From Littorina saxatilis (lineage: Eukaryota > Mollusca > Gastropoda > Littorinimorpha > Littorinidae), in NCBI RefSeq assembly GCF_037325665.1, contig NC_090250.1, positions 41,536,244 to 41,600,243 on the forward strand: DNA of 64,000 nucleotides, read 5' to 3'. Position numbers and translations under genes: made by a program. The first letter of the stretch is position 1; each line of letters begins with the position of its first letter. Below the pieces are notes generated by a model that did no database searches, was not told the DNA's origin, and was given only the letters and a program-made list of their open reading frames with translations. Positions 43,216 to 54,836 of the stretch are shown here, one piece after another.

Positions 43216-46200
43216 TCATTGACTCTCCTTCAGCTCCTTGGTAACATGCGTTCCCGTCTCTGCCAGGATTGGACACAGCAGCAGATAACCGGTAAATATG
43301 TAACAGGCATAAATGGCAAAATAGCTCGCCTCGCCTGATAATATATGAGACAACTGTTCTACTACAAAGTCTTTCTTGGGAGGCTTGGCTAATTTACTCG
43401 CTCGTTTTACACGGGGTTCCATCGTTTTCTTTTCTAATCGGAAAACCTTGCTCCTCAGTTTGTTGACCTTCTGCCAAAGTTCCGCTTCACGAGGGGAAGG
43501 GGAAGATGACGACTTTGATGCTTTACATCCTATGTCCTCCAGGATCGCCTGAATGTCATCTAAAAAAGAAAACACACATAAAATAACATAACCATAACAA
43601 GTTACAACCTGGAAGAAATTAAAACACGTGTAATTAAATCACAAAATGAAAATAAACAATAGCGTAGGAAGGCAGGCCAGAAATGAAGTGTATTAGCAAC
43701 TATGGATACGATGTGGAACAATGATGGAATTGACCTTGTTTGGTACTGAATGGGTGAGGCCATTAGAACTGTACCCACGGAATACGCGCTATATAAGCTT
43801 CATATTGATTGATTGATTGACTGATTGATTAGGACAACAGTACCAGGTAAACTCCTCACACACCATGCCTCTTTCTTTCTTTCTTTATTTGGTGTTTAAC
43901 GTCGTTTTCAACCACGAAGCTTATATCGCGACGGGGGAAGGGGGGGGGGGGGAGATGGGAATAGAGCCACTTAATTGTTTCTTGTTACACCATGCCTCTA
44001 ACAGGATATGTTTCCCATCTTTACGTGTTGGAACTACAGGTACAATTTCATCCATCCATGCATCCGCCCTATACAGCTTCTTCTTCTTCTTCTGCGCTCG
44101 TGGGCTGAAACTCCCACGTGCACTCATTTTTTTTGCACAAGTGGAATTTTACGTGTATGATCGTTTTTACCCCGCCATTTAGGCAGCCATACGCCGCTTT
44201 CGGAGGAAGCGTGCGGGGTATTTTTGTGTTTCTAAAACCCACCGAACTCTGACATGGATTACAAGATCTTGTGCTTGCGTGTACACACCAAGGGGGATAA
44301 GTCACTAGCAGGTCTGCACATAAGTTGACCTGGGAGATCGGAAACATCTCCACACTTAACCCACCAGGCGGCCGCGACCGGGATTCGAACCCTCGACCTT
44401 CCGAGTTAATAGACCGACGTCTTACCACCCCGCCACAGCGCCCGTCACCCTATACAGCAATTATCAACTATGTAATGGATGGGTTTAAACATTTTTTGAT
44501 GTCAGGGTGTTCTTCATGGTTAAAAATCTCTTACCTGGTTGAACAATTTGTGCATCAGGCGACAGGTCGGTGCTGGCTTCATTTGTAGCTACCCTTTGCG
44601 ATGGTGGCTTCCTCCCACTAGCAACCTGCAAATGCACAGCTCTTTAACTGACAAACTCACAACCAACACCCAGTCACAATGAAACAATTCTCCCAATTTC
44701 ATGGCATTGGTCTTAGGCCACACAAAAAAGTGTATGTTTCTCGTAAGGCAAAACAAAAAATAATCTGTTTACAGTATCCGGACCGACCCTATTTTTTTCC
44801 CACCGGCCCTAGACTTTTTGGGGGGCATTAAAAAATGAAATTAAAATATTCAGATGGCTAAAATACAAAAATAAAAAGCCGACCTACCGACGCTATTTTT
44901 GGGGGGCCTATGTTACCTTAAACAGACTTTTTTTGTGGCCTAACATGACTAAAGGTGGAGATTTTTTTTCTAAACTTTTTTTTTTTAAACCATCTTTTTA
45001 ACTTATTTTGTTGAAAAACAGGAAAACAATTGATTTTCGAATACCCCTTTTATTTTTGAAAATGCAAAATAAAAGTCTAGGGTCGTCGGGAAAACATAGG
45101 TAGGGTCAGGTGACCAGAAACATACAACTTTTTTGTTGTTGACGCCGACCCTATACTTTTTTTGCCATTTGGGGCTGTTTTTTGGCAAAATAAGTTCATC
45201 ATATCATCATAATCAAGACGTCGATCCAAAATAAGTAACTTTTTTTTGTTGGCCTTATCATTTTTTTGCGCTAAATGCAAACAGGCATTATTTGATGGGA
45301 ACAATGCTGGTTTTTTTCAATTCTTACATCAGCCTCAAACTTGTCATTACTCAACCTGCATTTAATAGTGTGCTTCATTGGTTTGCAAAAACCTAAAACC
45401 AATAAATAAATAACCTTCGGTGGTGGATTGGGCACTGCAAACAATGTCGGGACAGCATTCCACACAAGTGATCCTCTCTGCAGGATTGTTTTACTGGTTG
45501 GCCTCAAAGTGATCAGTACAAAGCTTGAGACCTTGAACATCAGCTGGCTGCAGCTTTTCAAAGTCCTCTCGCCTTGTGAATTGCATCCATATTCTGCACC
45601 TAGTTTGACAATAAAAACAACAATGTTATTGTTAAACTAAGCAAAAAGGAAAGACAAAAAAAGCTAAATCAGATCTTCAGTCTAAATCTAACGCTCTGCC
45701 TGAACGCAAAACGGATGAGTGATGTACCTTTGTACTGTAGTTTTCCCGTAAGCAAGGTTTGATAAAGATTTCGGCAAATATGCCCACGGGTAGTTTGTCA
45801 TCAAGTGTAAACTGTTGTTTTGTACTGACTGCTGACTCACTCTCACAGTCGTAAGTACAGTGTACACAGGCACAGGTACACACGCAGACACACGCGTACA
45901 TAGTACAGCTAGTACAGAAATCTCAGGATGAACCGATCCATGCTATGTTTGTAATATTTCATTTGCATATTAGTTCTATAAATACTGTAGTATCATAGCA
46001 GACAAAAATGCCCAGAGACAGTTGGCTTATCTGAGTGAGTTGACTGGAGCCATTGCATTCTCATTCTGAAGAAGGTAAACCTGATGAAATAATCACTGCA
46101 CAACCCACCTTTTTTCTTCTTTAGGGAACTTGTGGAAAGTTTTCCCGAAGCAGCTCTGTTTGTAACGGGCGTTCTTGCAACAAAAAGCCGAGCACAATTT

Positions 46201-46242
46201 ACCACCACCTCGCACGCGATCGGTACCTACGCGATCCGCCAT
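43216..46242 (-). CDS. THAP-domain protein gene, four exons, one frameshift
   Basis: Exons 46109-46242, 45415-45593, 44535-44625 and 43216-43559, all with GT/AG borders and matching phases. Residues 1-75 form a complete C2CH zinc-binding THAP domain: C17, C21, the FHKFP block (36-40), W47 in RIWMQF, LCTDHFE (C70, H73), then AVPTLF. Such domains bind DNA, in transcription regulators and P-element-type transposases. The last exon has a coiled-coil-like stretch (LWQKVNKLRSKVFRLEKK) and no catalytic domain; total about 248 residues. Exon 2 has one extra base between HFEANQ and the AVPTLF block, so the reading frame is broken there unless this is a sequencing error. The start codon lies in CCGCCATTTTG, a motif common at animal promoters. 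It could be a host gene or the N-terminal gene of the enclosing insert. Confidence 0.75.
43760..43935. mobile_element. Two SINE 3' tail fragments
   Basis: 43760-43822 has TACCCACGGAATACGCGCTA and (GATT)n, the tail of the 6609 SINE family in plus orientation. 43866-43935 has TTTATTTGGTGTTTAACGTC in reverse orientation, the tail also seen at 24228 and 56902. Confidence 0.75.
44078..44447 (-). mobile_element. tRNA-derived SINE, family 4
   Basis: Minus strand: head GGCGCTGTGGCGGGGTGGTA, B box GGGTTCGAATCCCGG, body with GGTCAACTTATGTGCAGACC and CCGCACGCTTCCTCCGAAAG, tail (GAA)n. Target duplication CCCTATACAGC at 44067-44077 and 44448-44458. Lies in intron 3 of the THAP gene. Confidence 0.93.
44716..44940. 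mobile_element. MITE with GGCCACA termini, TA-flanked
   Basis: GGCCACACAAAAAAGTGTAT opposite AACAGACTTTTTTTGTGGCC, TA on both sides; same family as 20282-20643. A partial relative lies at about 45080-45265. Confidence 0.82.
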
Positions 46243-46341
46243 TTTGTTTTCGCCGTCAGCATGTGACTAGGGACGATAACCCACAAACACTTTTTCGCAT
46301 TTTCTTCGCAAGTTCCACGTCTTCCTTATGTACAGTGTTTG

Positions 46342-46580
46342 GACACATGTAACAAATCTGGCCAGACTTGTACACGGGGAACGAGCATCCCTTTACGCAG
46401 ACACATGTAACAAATCTGGCCAGACTTGTACACGGGGAACGAGCATCCCTTCACGCAGACACATGTAACAAATCTGGCCAGGTTTGTACACGGGAAACGA
46501 GCATCCCTTTACGCAGACACATGTAACAAATCTGGCCAGACTTGTACGTGGTATACGAGCATCCCTCCACGTAGAAAAGT
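46342..46580. repeat. 58-bp satellite, right array part 3
   Basis: Three subfamily A units then one subfamily B unit (TACGTGGTATACG), after which the unique flank resumes as at 13986. Subfamily B is about eight units in the left copy. Confidence 0.95.
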
Positions 46581-47119
46581 ACCAACATCTACAGGCTGGC
46601 TGCTGTCATTACAGAGTGGGAATACTTTGCTGAATTAATGTTCTATATTACACCTTTGTCAGTCTTTAAATTCTAATTCAGAAAAGAAATCTCCGCGCTG
46701 CGCGTGCATGACGCAGCAAGACTGTACTTTTTTTTGGTGTGTGCCCAAGAAGAAGGATGAATCTATCCTATGTATATACAAAAATATATATATATATAAA
46801 ATATATAAAAAATGCCAGGCCAGATCAATGGTGGTCAATATGATGGGTTGCGCTGGAAGGACGGTAGCTTTTAAAAAAAAAACGTGTGGGACTGGTCGTT
46901 CAATCAGATATCTTAAACGTAAGGGAAGGCAGACCCAGCAAAAGGCAGGCGGTGCAACTTTTTCAGGCAAAGAGATAGCTAAGAGCTGACCATTATTTTT
47001 CTTCTTCGTCATTTCTAAAAGTTTCCGCTCACAATGTAATATTGTTTTCATTCTTTTCTCCCTCGTCGGATTAGCGCCGACGGATGTCGCCGGTTATTTT
47101 TCCGACATTTTTTTCTGGT
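46581..47119. other. Unique sequence; no gene seen
   Basis: Counterpart of 13981-14517. Confidence 0.5.
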
Positions 47120-47124
47120 ATTTT

Positions 47125-47402
47125 AATAATAATAATAGTGGCAAGCTTATATAGCGCGAACCATGGGGTTAACCCACGCTCTCCGCGCTTTACATCAAAC
47201 TGAACAATGCAATACATGTTTACAATAAATAGTATCCTAGTTCATACAGTAGTGTAAATGCCATAATGCATTAATTATACAAACAACAACATCCAAAGAA
47301 AAACACACACTCACACAAGTTAAAGCTAAGTACATAGTAAGAAAAATAATATGTTAAATCACTATATCATAGTCATAGCACACGCACACACACACACACA
47401 CA

Positions 47403-47445
<43 letters not shown>

Positions 47446-47601
47446 CGCAGTCGATCACACCCACACACACAAACACAAGCGTGAAGCGATAGTACAGGGT
47501 ATTGAAAAAGCGGATCAGGGATCTAAATAGATTTTGAAAAGATGGGTCTTTTCTAAAACGGTTTTCACCATTGGATAGAGCATAAAAAACTCTTTAGGGA
47601 G
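47125..47601 (-). mobile_element. LINE/SINE tail insertion, right copy only
   Basis: Minus strand: ends in GGTTCGCGCTATATAAGCTT-type sequence and (ATT)n, a CR1/L2-like 3' end. A 5-bp duplication ATTTT is at 47120-47124 and 47602-47606; the left copy has the empty site at about 14517. It contains a (CA)n run (47387-47440), and its far end matches, inverted, the MITE interior near 15590. Confidence 0.8.
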
Positions 47602-47624
47602 ATTTTCCGGTTGGTATTTCATAT

Positions 47625-47880
47625 GTAACCGTGTGCCGAAACACTGCGATCACCTCGGGAAGCGAAGTGCAATCAAACAGGATTGAAAATGTTAGGGCTA
47701 ATTTCTTAGCCCTATAAAAACTGTTATGCAAACCCGAAGGTTTCCATGAACATACAGACAATCGGAAACCACCAGACCCCATCACAAACAGAATTCTACA
47801 ATACACCGGTGTTGACTTAAAGGCCAACAACTCGGGTGCAGAGTCTGCTGTGAAAGGAGCGGTAGCCTCCCCTGTCACAC
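47625..47880 (-). mobile_element. 256-bp non-coding element, right copy only
   Basis: Flanked by ATAT duplications (47621-47624, 47881-47884) with the empty site in the left copy near 14535. Reverse complement shares CTGTTTGTGATGGGGTCTGG, TTTCAATCCTGTTTGA and GTGTTTCGGCACACGGTTAC with the second half of the Helitron at about 7810-8095. Confidence 0.8.
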
Positions 47881-47968
47881 ATATAATAGAACATGAACTC
47901 TGAGGAGGTGGCAATCGCAAACAATGACTCGTTTCGAGGACGAGAATGCCTTTTGTGTGTCATATTTT

Positions 47969-48163
47969 CCTCTCTCATTTTCCCCCGAAACATAATGTAC
48001 CCTTCGAGCTTGTACAATTGATAAATGGCTGAAATATCTGCAACATCAAGTTGGGAAACGCACGCTTTATCTTTACACGATTTATTTCTTTTCGGTTCCT
48101 GCAGCCTTTCGGTAAAAAATCAAAATCCGAAACATTGTCCTTGCAAGAATTATGTCTTTTTTT
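47969..48163. other. Sequence absent from left copy; no gene seen
   Basis: Anonymous sequence preceding the tandem Helentron-like pair. Confidence 0.45.
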
Positions 48164-49028
48164 ATATTTAGTCAAGTTTTGACTAAATATTTTAACATCG
48201 AGGGGGAATCGAAACGAGGGTCGTGCTGTATGTGCGTGTGTGCGTGCGTGTGTGTGTGTGTGTGTGTAGAGCGATTCAGACTAAACTACTGGACCGATCT
48301 TTATGAAATTTGACATGAGAGTTCCTGGGTATGAAATCCCCGAACGTTTTTTTCATTTTTTTGATAAATGTGTTTGATGACGTCATATCCGGCTTTTCGT
48401 GAAAGTTGAGGCGGCACTGTCACGCCCTCATTTTTCAACCATATTGGTTGAAATTTTGGTCAAGTAATCTTCGACGAAGCCCGGACTTCGGTATTGCATT
48501 TCAGCTTGGTGGCTTAAAAATTAATTAATGACTTTGGTCATTAAAAATCTGAAAATTGTAAAAAAAAATAAAAATTTATAAAACGATCCAAATTTACGTT
48601 TATCTTATTCTCCATCATTTGCTGATTCCAAAAACATATAAATATGTTATATTCGGATTAAAAACAAGCTCTGAAAATTAAATATATAAAAATTATTATC
48701 AAATTTTTTTTTCGAAATCAATTTAAAAACACTTTCATCTTATTCCTTGTCGGTTCCTGATTCCAAAAATATATAGATATGATATGTTTGGATTAAAAAC
48801 ACGCTCAGAAAGTTAAAACGAAGAGAGGTACAGAAAAGCGTGCTATCCTTCTCAGCGCAACGAATACCCCGCTCTTCTTGTCAATTCCCCGGGCACTGCC
48901 TTTGCCACGGGCGGTGGAGTGACGATGCTACGAGTATACGGTCTTGCTGCGTTGCGTTGCGTTCAGTTTCATTCTGTGAGTTCGACAGCTACTTGACTAA
49001 ATATTGTATTTTCGCCTTACGCGACTTG
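48164..49028 (+). mobile_element. Helentron-like element (H4), first of a tandem pair
   Basis: Hairpin end ATATTTAGTCAAGTTTTGAC, (GT)n, internal family blocks, end CTTACGCGACTTG. Subfamily differs from H1-H3 by ATATTTAG and GACTAAATATTG termini. Confidence 0.83.
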
Positions 49029-49031
49029 TTT

Positions 49032-49103
49032 ATATTTAGTCAAGTTTTGACTAAATATTTTAACATCGAGGGGGAATCGAAACGAGGGTCGTGGTGTATG
49101 TGC

Positions 49104-49142
<39 letters not shown>

Positions 49143-49898
49143 GATTCAGACTAAACTACTGGACCGATCTTTATGAAATTTGACATGAGAGTTCCTGGGT
49201 ATGAAATCCCCGAACGTTTTTTTCATTTTTTGGATAAATGTCTTTGATGACGTCATATCCGGCTTTTCGTGAAAGTTGAGGCGGCACTGTCACGCCCTCA
49301 TTTTTCAACCAAATTGGTTGAAATTTTGGTCAAGTACTCTTCGACGAAGCCCGGGGTTCGGTATTGCATTTCAGCTTGGTGGCTTAAAAATTAATTATGA
49401 CTTTGGTCATTAAAAATCTGAAAATTGTAAAAAAAAATAAAAATTTATAAAACGATCCAAATTTACGTTTATCTTATTCTCCATCATTTGCTGATTCCAA
49501 AAACATATAAATATGGTATATTCGGATTAAAAACAAGCTCTGAAAATTAAATATATAAAAATTATTATCAAAATTTTTTTTTCGAAATCAATTTAAAAAC
49601 ACTTTCATCTTAGTCCTTGTCGGTTCCTGATTCCAAAAATATATAGATATGATATGTTTGGATTAAAAACACGCTCAGAAAGTTAAAACGAAGAGAGGTA
49701 CAGAAAAGCGTGCTATCCTTCTCAGCGCAACGAATACCCCGCTCTTCTTGTCAATTCCACGTGCACTGCCTTTGCCACGGGCGGTGGAGTGACGATGCTA
49801 CGAGTATACGGTCTTGCTGCGTTGCGTTGCGTTCAGTTTCATTCTGTGAGTTCGACAGCTACTTGACTAAATATTGTATTTTCGCCTTACGCGACTTG
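49032..49898 (+). mobile_element. Helentron-like element (H5), second of a tandem pair
   Basis: Nearly identical to H4 and separated from its end by TTT only. Same orientation, both ends complete. Confidence 0.83.
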
Positions 49899-50670
49899 TT
49901 TCTCCCTTATTGGCAATACCGTTGTTAACCATGCATAGACATTCCCTGTGAGGCACTGCACACGGGAATATCCTTCAGAAGCTATTGCTCTTGTTTTCAG
50001 AATGACTAAACGAAGTTTTTATATTTCGTTACAAAGTGAAAATCGATATATGAACACTGAGTCAAGTATAACTTACGTGGTTGTCACAGTTAAATGAACC
50101 TTTCTTTCCGTGTAACACAGCATGTCCGCCAACACAGATCTGACCAGGCTTTTACATGGGTCAAGAGCATCCTTCCACTTGAACAAATATCAAAATTCAA
50201 CGTCCTTTGATACTTTCAGTGCAAAAAATGGATTTAAAGCAACAAAAATAGAAATAAAAATCTAACTCTGCTCAGCACGCAGGCAGGCTGTTAATCTTTT
50301 ACTCTAATTATGTTCATACTCAGGGGTGCCCCCATTCTGTGAAAAGGCCTGCTGGATGTATTCTCGTGTAAGCAATTATTATCACAGTCTTATTCAAGAT
50401 TTTGCATAAGATAAGAACTTCGTTTCAAAAAATCAAGTAGGCTCGCTCCTTTCAAATTATGTGTTTTTGCGCAACGCTTGAAAATCTTTCGACTGAAATA
50501 TTGATCTGGCCTTGTGCGACCACTTTTACGCACAATCATTTTTCATTTGTCACGCAAGTTTTATCACGCCATGCGGGGCCGGAGGGATCCAAGGAGTGAT
50601 AAATGGTTTCTAGGCAGGCCTTTATGACTTATTTAATCGATACTAGTGACAAAGGCATTATAACTGTTTT
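49899..50670. other. Sequence absent from left copy, with a decayed satellite-like unit
   Basis: At about 50118-50195 the order GCATGTCCGCCAACACAGAT, TGACCAGGCTTTTACATGGG and GAGCATCCTTCCACTTGAAC parallels one 58-bp satellite unit at low identity. No gene seen. Confidence 0.5.
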
Positions 50671-50811
50671 CGCCAAATTGCTACAACCTGCTACAGCTAG
50701 CCTATTGTGTCAAGCATATCAAAAGCTCAAGTTAAACTCAAGACCAACAAACTCGCAATGACACTGAAGGAATAAGGGATGCAACCGAATAGTCATTTTA
50801 AGGTGAGAACT

Positions 50812-50938
50812 ATGGCAATCCGTTTGTAAAGAACTCAAAGTTTGTGTGTTTGATCTAAATAATGCATTATTTATTTAAATAATGAATTATTTAGATCATA
50901 CACACAAAAACTTAGTTTCTTTACAAACGGATTGCCAT
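50812..50938. repeat. Near-perfect inverted repeat (right copy)
   Basis: Same foldback as 14763-14889. Confidence 0.85.
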
Positions 50939-51093
50939 ATATCTCATCTCCAAAGCTTTTCCAGCTCAGACTTAAAGAACCGACTGTCAGAAATAGAGTG
51001 CTCTCGTCGACAAACATGCAAGATGTGAACCATTACTTTCTGTAAGAGTTAGACATTCATTTATACAACTGTAGCAGTTTTCCTATTTTAAAT

Positions 51094-51400
51094 TTGTTTG
51101 TTTGTTTGCTTAACGCCCAGCCGCCCACGAAGGGCCATATCAGGGCGGTGCTGCTTTGACATATAACGTGCGCCACACACAAGACAGAAGTCGCAGCACA
51201 GGCTTCATGTCTCACCCAGTCACATTATTCTGACACCGGACCAACCAGTCCTAGCACTAACCCCATAATGCCAGACGCCAGGCGGAGCAGCCACTAGATT
51301 GCCAATTTTAAAGTCTTAGGTATGACCCGGCCGGGGTTCGAACCCACGACCTCCCGATCACGGGGCGGACACCTTACCACTAGGCCAACCGTGCCGGTCC
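51094..51400 (-). mobile_element. tRNA-derived SINE, family 2 (right copy, second locus)
   Basis: Orthologue of 15045-15352 with perfect 12-bp duplication CCTATTTTAAAT (51082-51093 and 51401-51412). The B box on the minus strand reads GGGTTCGAACCCCGG. Confidence 0.93.
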
Positions 51401-51562
51401 CCTATTTTAAATGAGTTTTATTCAAATTCATCATTTGCCGGCGAAAAACTATACAGATTGTAGGTAGGAACAAAAATACGTACTTTAAATTCTGTAAGCT
51501 AACGTCTATTTTCTGTCCGGCATTGCAGATATGATGTGAGGTGTGTGCACTTTTCTCTAAAT

Positions 51563-51809
51563 GTGACCCACCACCACGAAATGACTCGCATGTCACCTTT
51601 GCATGATTTTCATATGTTTACATTTCCTTAAAGAGTTTTTTGTGCTCTATCCAATGGTGAAAACCGTTTTAGAAAAGAGCGAAAACTGAGTTATAAGCAT
51701 GTGACTAAGGTGACCCTCAAACTGTTACCAGACATTCCCCGGACTTATATTAAGCCTAGCGCAGAACCACGCGAGGTGACATGCGACTCATTTCGTGGTG
51801 GAGGGTCAC
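51563..51809. mobile_element. MITE with about 35-bp terminal inverted repeats (right copy)
   Basis: Counterpart of 15515-15765, same AAAT flanks. Confidence 0.9.
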
Positions 51810-52271
51810 AAATTAACGCTTATATCTAGTCTCCCTCGCATTGTTTGTTCCCAAGTGCCTGTACTTCTAAAATCTGTCTGCTGTCTAAACTAACCTTCTT
51901 TACCTAAACTGCCAGCCCGACTGATCTCTAAGTAGGAAAGTCACGAGAAGAAAGACGACTTCCACAAGACACGAAAATCACTCGGATGGATACACGAAGC
52001 CCACACTTGGTTGAACTTTTCCACAACTACTGTAGAAAGTGACTAGTCAAGACGAATACATGAGAATCTAGTCATGTCAAGACCCTTGCTAAAAACGCCA
52101 TTTTGGACGTCCCTGACTCCCCATCAGCTGATGGGTTTTTTCACGTCAAGTGTAGATTGATTGTGCGATTGTGTGTTTTGTCATTTGTGCGAGCCTCTGT
52201 CAGATACCCTATTATTAAGTAGATGTGCATTGCCAAGGCACTGCATACCCCCAGCGAAAGACCAATCGTCC

Positions 52272-52272
<1 letters not shown>

Positions 52273-52345
<73 letters not shown>

Positions 52346-52663
52346 GTCTCTCTCTCTTTCTCTCTGTCTCAGTCTCTGTCTCTGTATCTTCTCTCTTTCT
52401 ATCATTACCTCTTTCTCTCTCTCGCTATCTCTCTCACGCACACACACACACATACACGCACACATACACGCACACAACCACACACACTCACACACGCAAA
52501 CACACTTACACCCACACGCACACATCCACACACACAAACACACACACAAAACACACACAACACACACACACACACACACACACTTACGCACACAGACCCA
52601 AACAGGTGCCAACACAACAGCGCACTCTCTTCCTCTCTCCTTATGTTGAAAAGGAAAAAAAAG

Positions 52664-52726
<63 letters not shown>

Positions 52727-52830
52727 AAGAGAGAGAGAGAGAGAGAAAGAGAATATGAGAGAGAATGAGAGAGTCAGACAGACAGACAGACCGAAAGACA
52801 GCCACAAACAGACAGAGAGAGAAACACACA
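52273..52830. repeat. (CT)n, (CA)n and (GA)n microsatellite cluster
   Basis: (CT)n at 52274-52345 and variants to 52435, (CA)n-rich 52437-52590, (GA)n 52669-52775. The CT and GA runs are complementary, so the block can fold on itself. All long frames across it are artefacts. Confidence 0.95.
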
Positions 52831-53408
52831 CACATACGTGCTCTGTTTATGTTTTAGTATCGCTTATGATAATGTTCTTTCGCCAAATGGGACTAGCAGA
52901 CGAACTTTTGCACCCGTGTTCCAACGTTAATTACTGTATGAAGTTCAGTTTTCTGGGGAAAATAGTGTATGAAACCGCTTTATGTTGTTTAGAGATGTGT
53001 GCATTTGGTTGCGTGTTATCTGTTTATAAAATGAAATATTGTTGAATACTGACCGTCGGATCGCAGTCAGTAGTGTTGTCGAAGAAACTGCGTTAAAAGA
53101 AGGGGAACTACTCTTGTCGCTAGAGTATGAGTTACTTGCCTTGGGAATTTGCTTGTGATGAACGGTTTGTGCACGGCAGATTTTGAAGCAAAGCGGCCTT
53201 GGGTGGCGTTTGCTGAAAAAATGGGGGCGCCAATTTTACCCACCGTATTTTTGTTAGTATGGTCCCAATTTTTGGTGAACTTCCATCTCCAACTGTAGCC
53301 TATAATCGGGCACAACGAATCCTTCTTTATCATGTATTATCGGTGTGAACATTTCTCAAGTCGATTACAGTATAGCGTTCGTGGGATACCTCCAGCTTCG
53401 CTGGGAAA
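52831..53408. other. No gene recognised
   Basis: Absent from the left copy. A 96-residue plus frame (52755-53045) starts in the GA repeat and shows no known motif. Confidence 0.4.
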
Positions 53409-53503
53409 ATAGCGGTAGATGTATCTACAGCAGGGACGGATGGGTCTGACGCCGAAACAGTGAACTATGGATGTATCTACCAAACAGTGCACTGTCTAAA
53501 AAT

Positions 53504-53886
53504 ACGGTTGAGAACGAGAGTGTCTACATGATAATATCAGCAATAAAAATACAATACCGTTCTGATGTATAATAGCGTTATTTATTGATACAAGGACGGT
53601 CTCAGGGTACTTAAACAACATTAAGCTACATATATACTCTCCTCGGGTTATTCTTGTTCAGTGTTGCAATCGGCTCCGAAAGGGTTTGATTCTCCAGTAG
53701 GCTGTCTGTGAAGAGTTCTTTCTAGATCTAATTCTTATCCCCTCCCCCCACCTCTTCCATTACCTCTAGTGTGCTCCCTGCTTTCAAAATTCCACTAGTT
53801 GGAATGTAGGCGGTGGAGACACACACAGAGTAAAGGATGATCTCCTTTGCTCATGTATAATTTCTATGCATTCTCGCTCTTGACGT

Positions 53887-53968
<82 letters not shown>

Positions 53969-54400
53969 CAATAAAAATTCAATACTTCACATAGTTATAG
54001 ACAACTGAAGGGGCCGGAAACACTGGCGAGAAACCCAACTCTCACCGTCCTGCGTTTCGCGAAGCAGAACTGTCATGAACAGTCATGGATAGTACAGATA
54101 CATGGTATCCCACTCAGATAGACATAACATACATATCACTACTGAAAATGTACAGACATACAATAATATATGACACAAATTTACCGAATCACATGTGCAA
54201 GTCAGAGGCAATGTCATGCACTCTACATCAGCTGCTGGGCACCAAACAAAACTTTCATGCACGGATACAACCTTCTCTTAGTAAAAACAAAAACACCCCA
54301 AAACTAGTTCCTCTTCCAATGCCTTCAGCAAATCCACGAGGGCTTCACAATACTCGACAATGACAATGCACATCACAGGTAAAGTTAACAAAGGCCACTA
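53504..54400. other. Downstream region of the SLC16 gene, with (AT)n
   Basis: (AT)n at 53892-53965. Probably includes the 3' untranslated region of the minus-strand transporter gene; an AATAAA on the minus strand at about 53585 is a possible polyadenylation signal. No coding sequence. Confidence 0.45.
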
Positions 54401-54748
54401 TCATCTGGCGTTGGAACTGCTGTCATAAACAATTTCAATGTCTCCAATCTTTGGTAAAGCGTTATCATGTTCTTTGGCATCTTTCCGGGCCTCGAGTCTT
54501 TTGATTGGTCCCTCCAGGCACAACAGTCCCGCAGCTATCAGAAGTCCACAACCAATCGTGTGATACACAAGTGCGTAAGACCCTGTCGTATCCCGGATGT
54601 AGCCTGTCAACACACGCACAAAAGGAATCAGTAACGCCGCCTGATAAATGTTTTTCGTGTTTTTTTATACTCAAACAAGGTGAGATATGCTGATACGCTG
54701 TTGAGCCATTGCTTTTAGTCTGACATTTATAGTAAAGGTAAGTAGTTC

Positions 54749-54836
<88 letters not shown>

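Larger units (their letters stand above)
41995..46341 (-). mobile_element. 4.35-kb insert in the satellite carrying a THAP-domain gene; candidate DNA transposon
   Basis: The 58-bp satellite is split so that GACACAT of one unit appears on both sides (41988-41994 and 46342-46348): a 7-bp duplication, or 8 bp with one mismatch. The ends begin CAAAGAAACTACAATGGGAA and, on the other strand, CAAACACTGTACATAAGGAA; over 22 positions 15 match, suggesting degenerate terminal inverted repeats. A THAP gene starts about 100 bp inside the right end. P-element-type and hAT transposons make 8-bp duplications and P elements begin with a THAP domain, but no catalytic domain was found, so class is undecided. 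Other MITEs and SINEs are nested inside. Confidence 0.6.
29531..53503. repeat. Right copy of the large direct segmental duplication
   Basis: Colinear with 1-16253. Insertions found only here: Helitron 36159-36743, LINE tail plus unknown insert 39978-41705, THAP-bearing insert 41995-46341, LINE tail 47125-47601, repeat 47625-47880, a 2.7-kb block 47969-50670 with two Helentron-like elements, and 52216-53408 with microsatellites. The last two could instead be deletions in the left copy. Confidence 0.95.

Noticed and set aside
45993-46108. Second THAP exon immediately after exon 1 (TTCTTCAG acceptor near 46045)
   Set aside because: It gives a sequence without the C-X2-H block and soon stops, whereas the acceptor at 45594 yields the complete THAP domain in phase.
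52181-52831. Long frames of Ser-Leu or Arg-Glu repeats in the microsatellite cluster
   Set aside because: Pure CT/GA/CA dinucleotide repeats.
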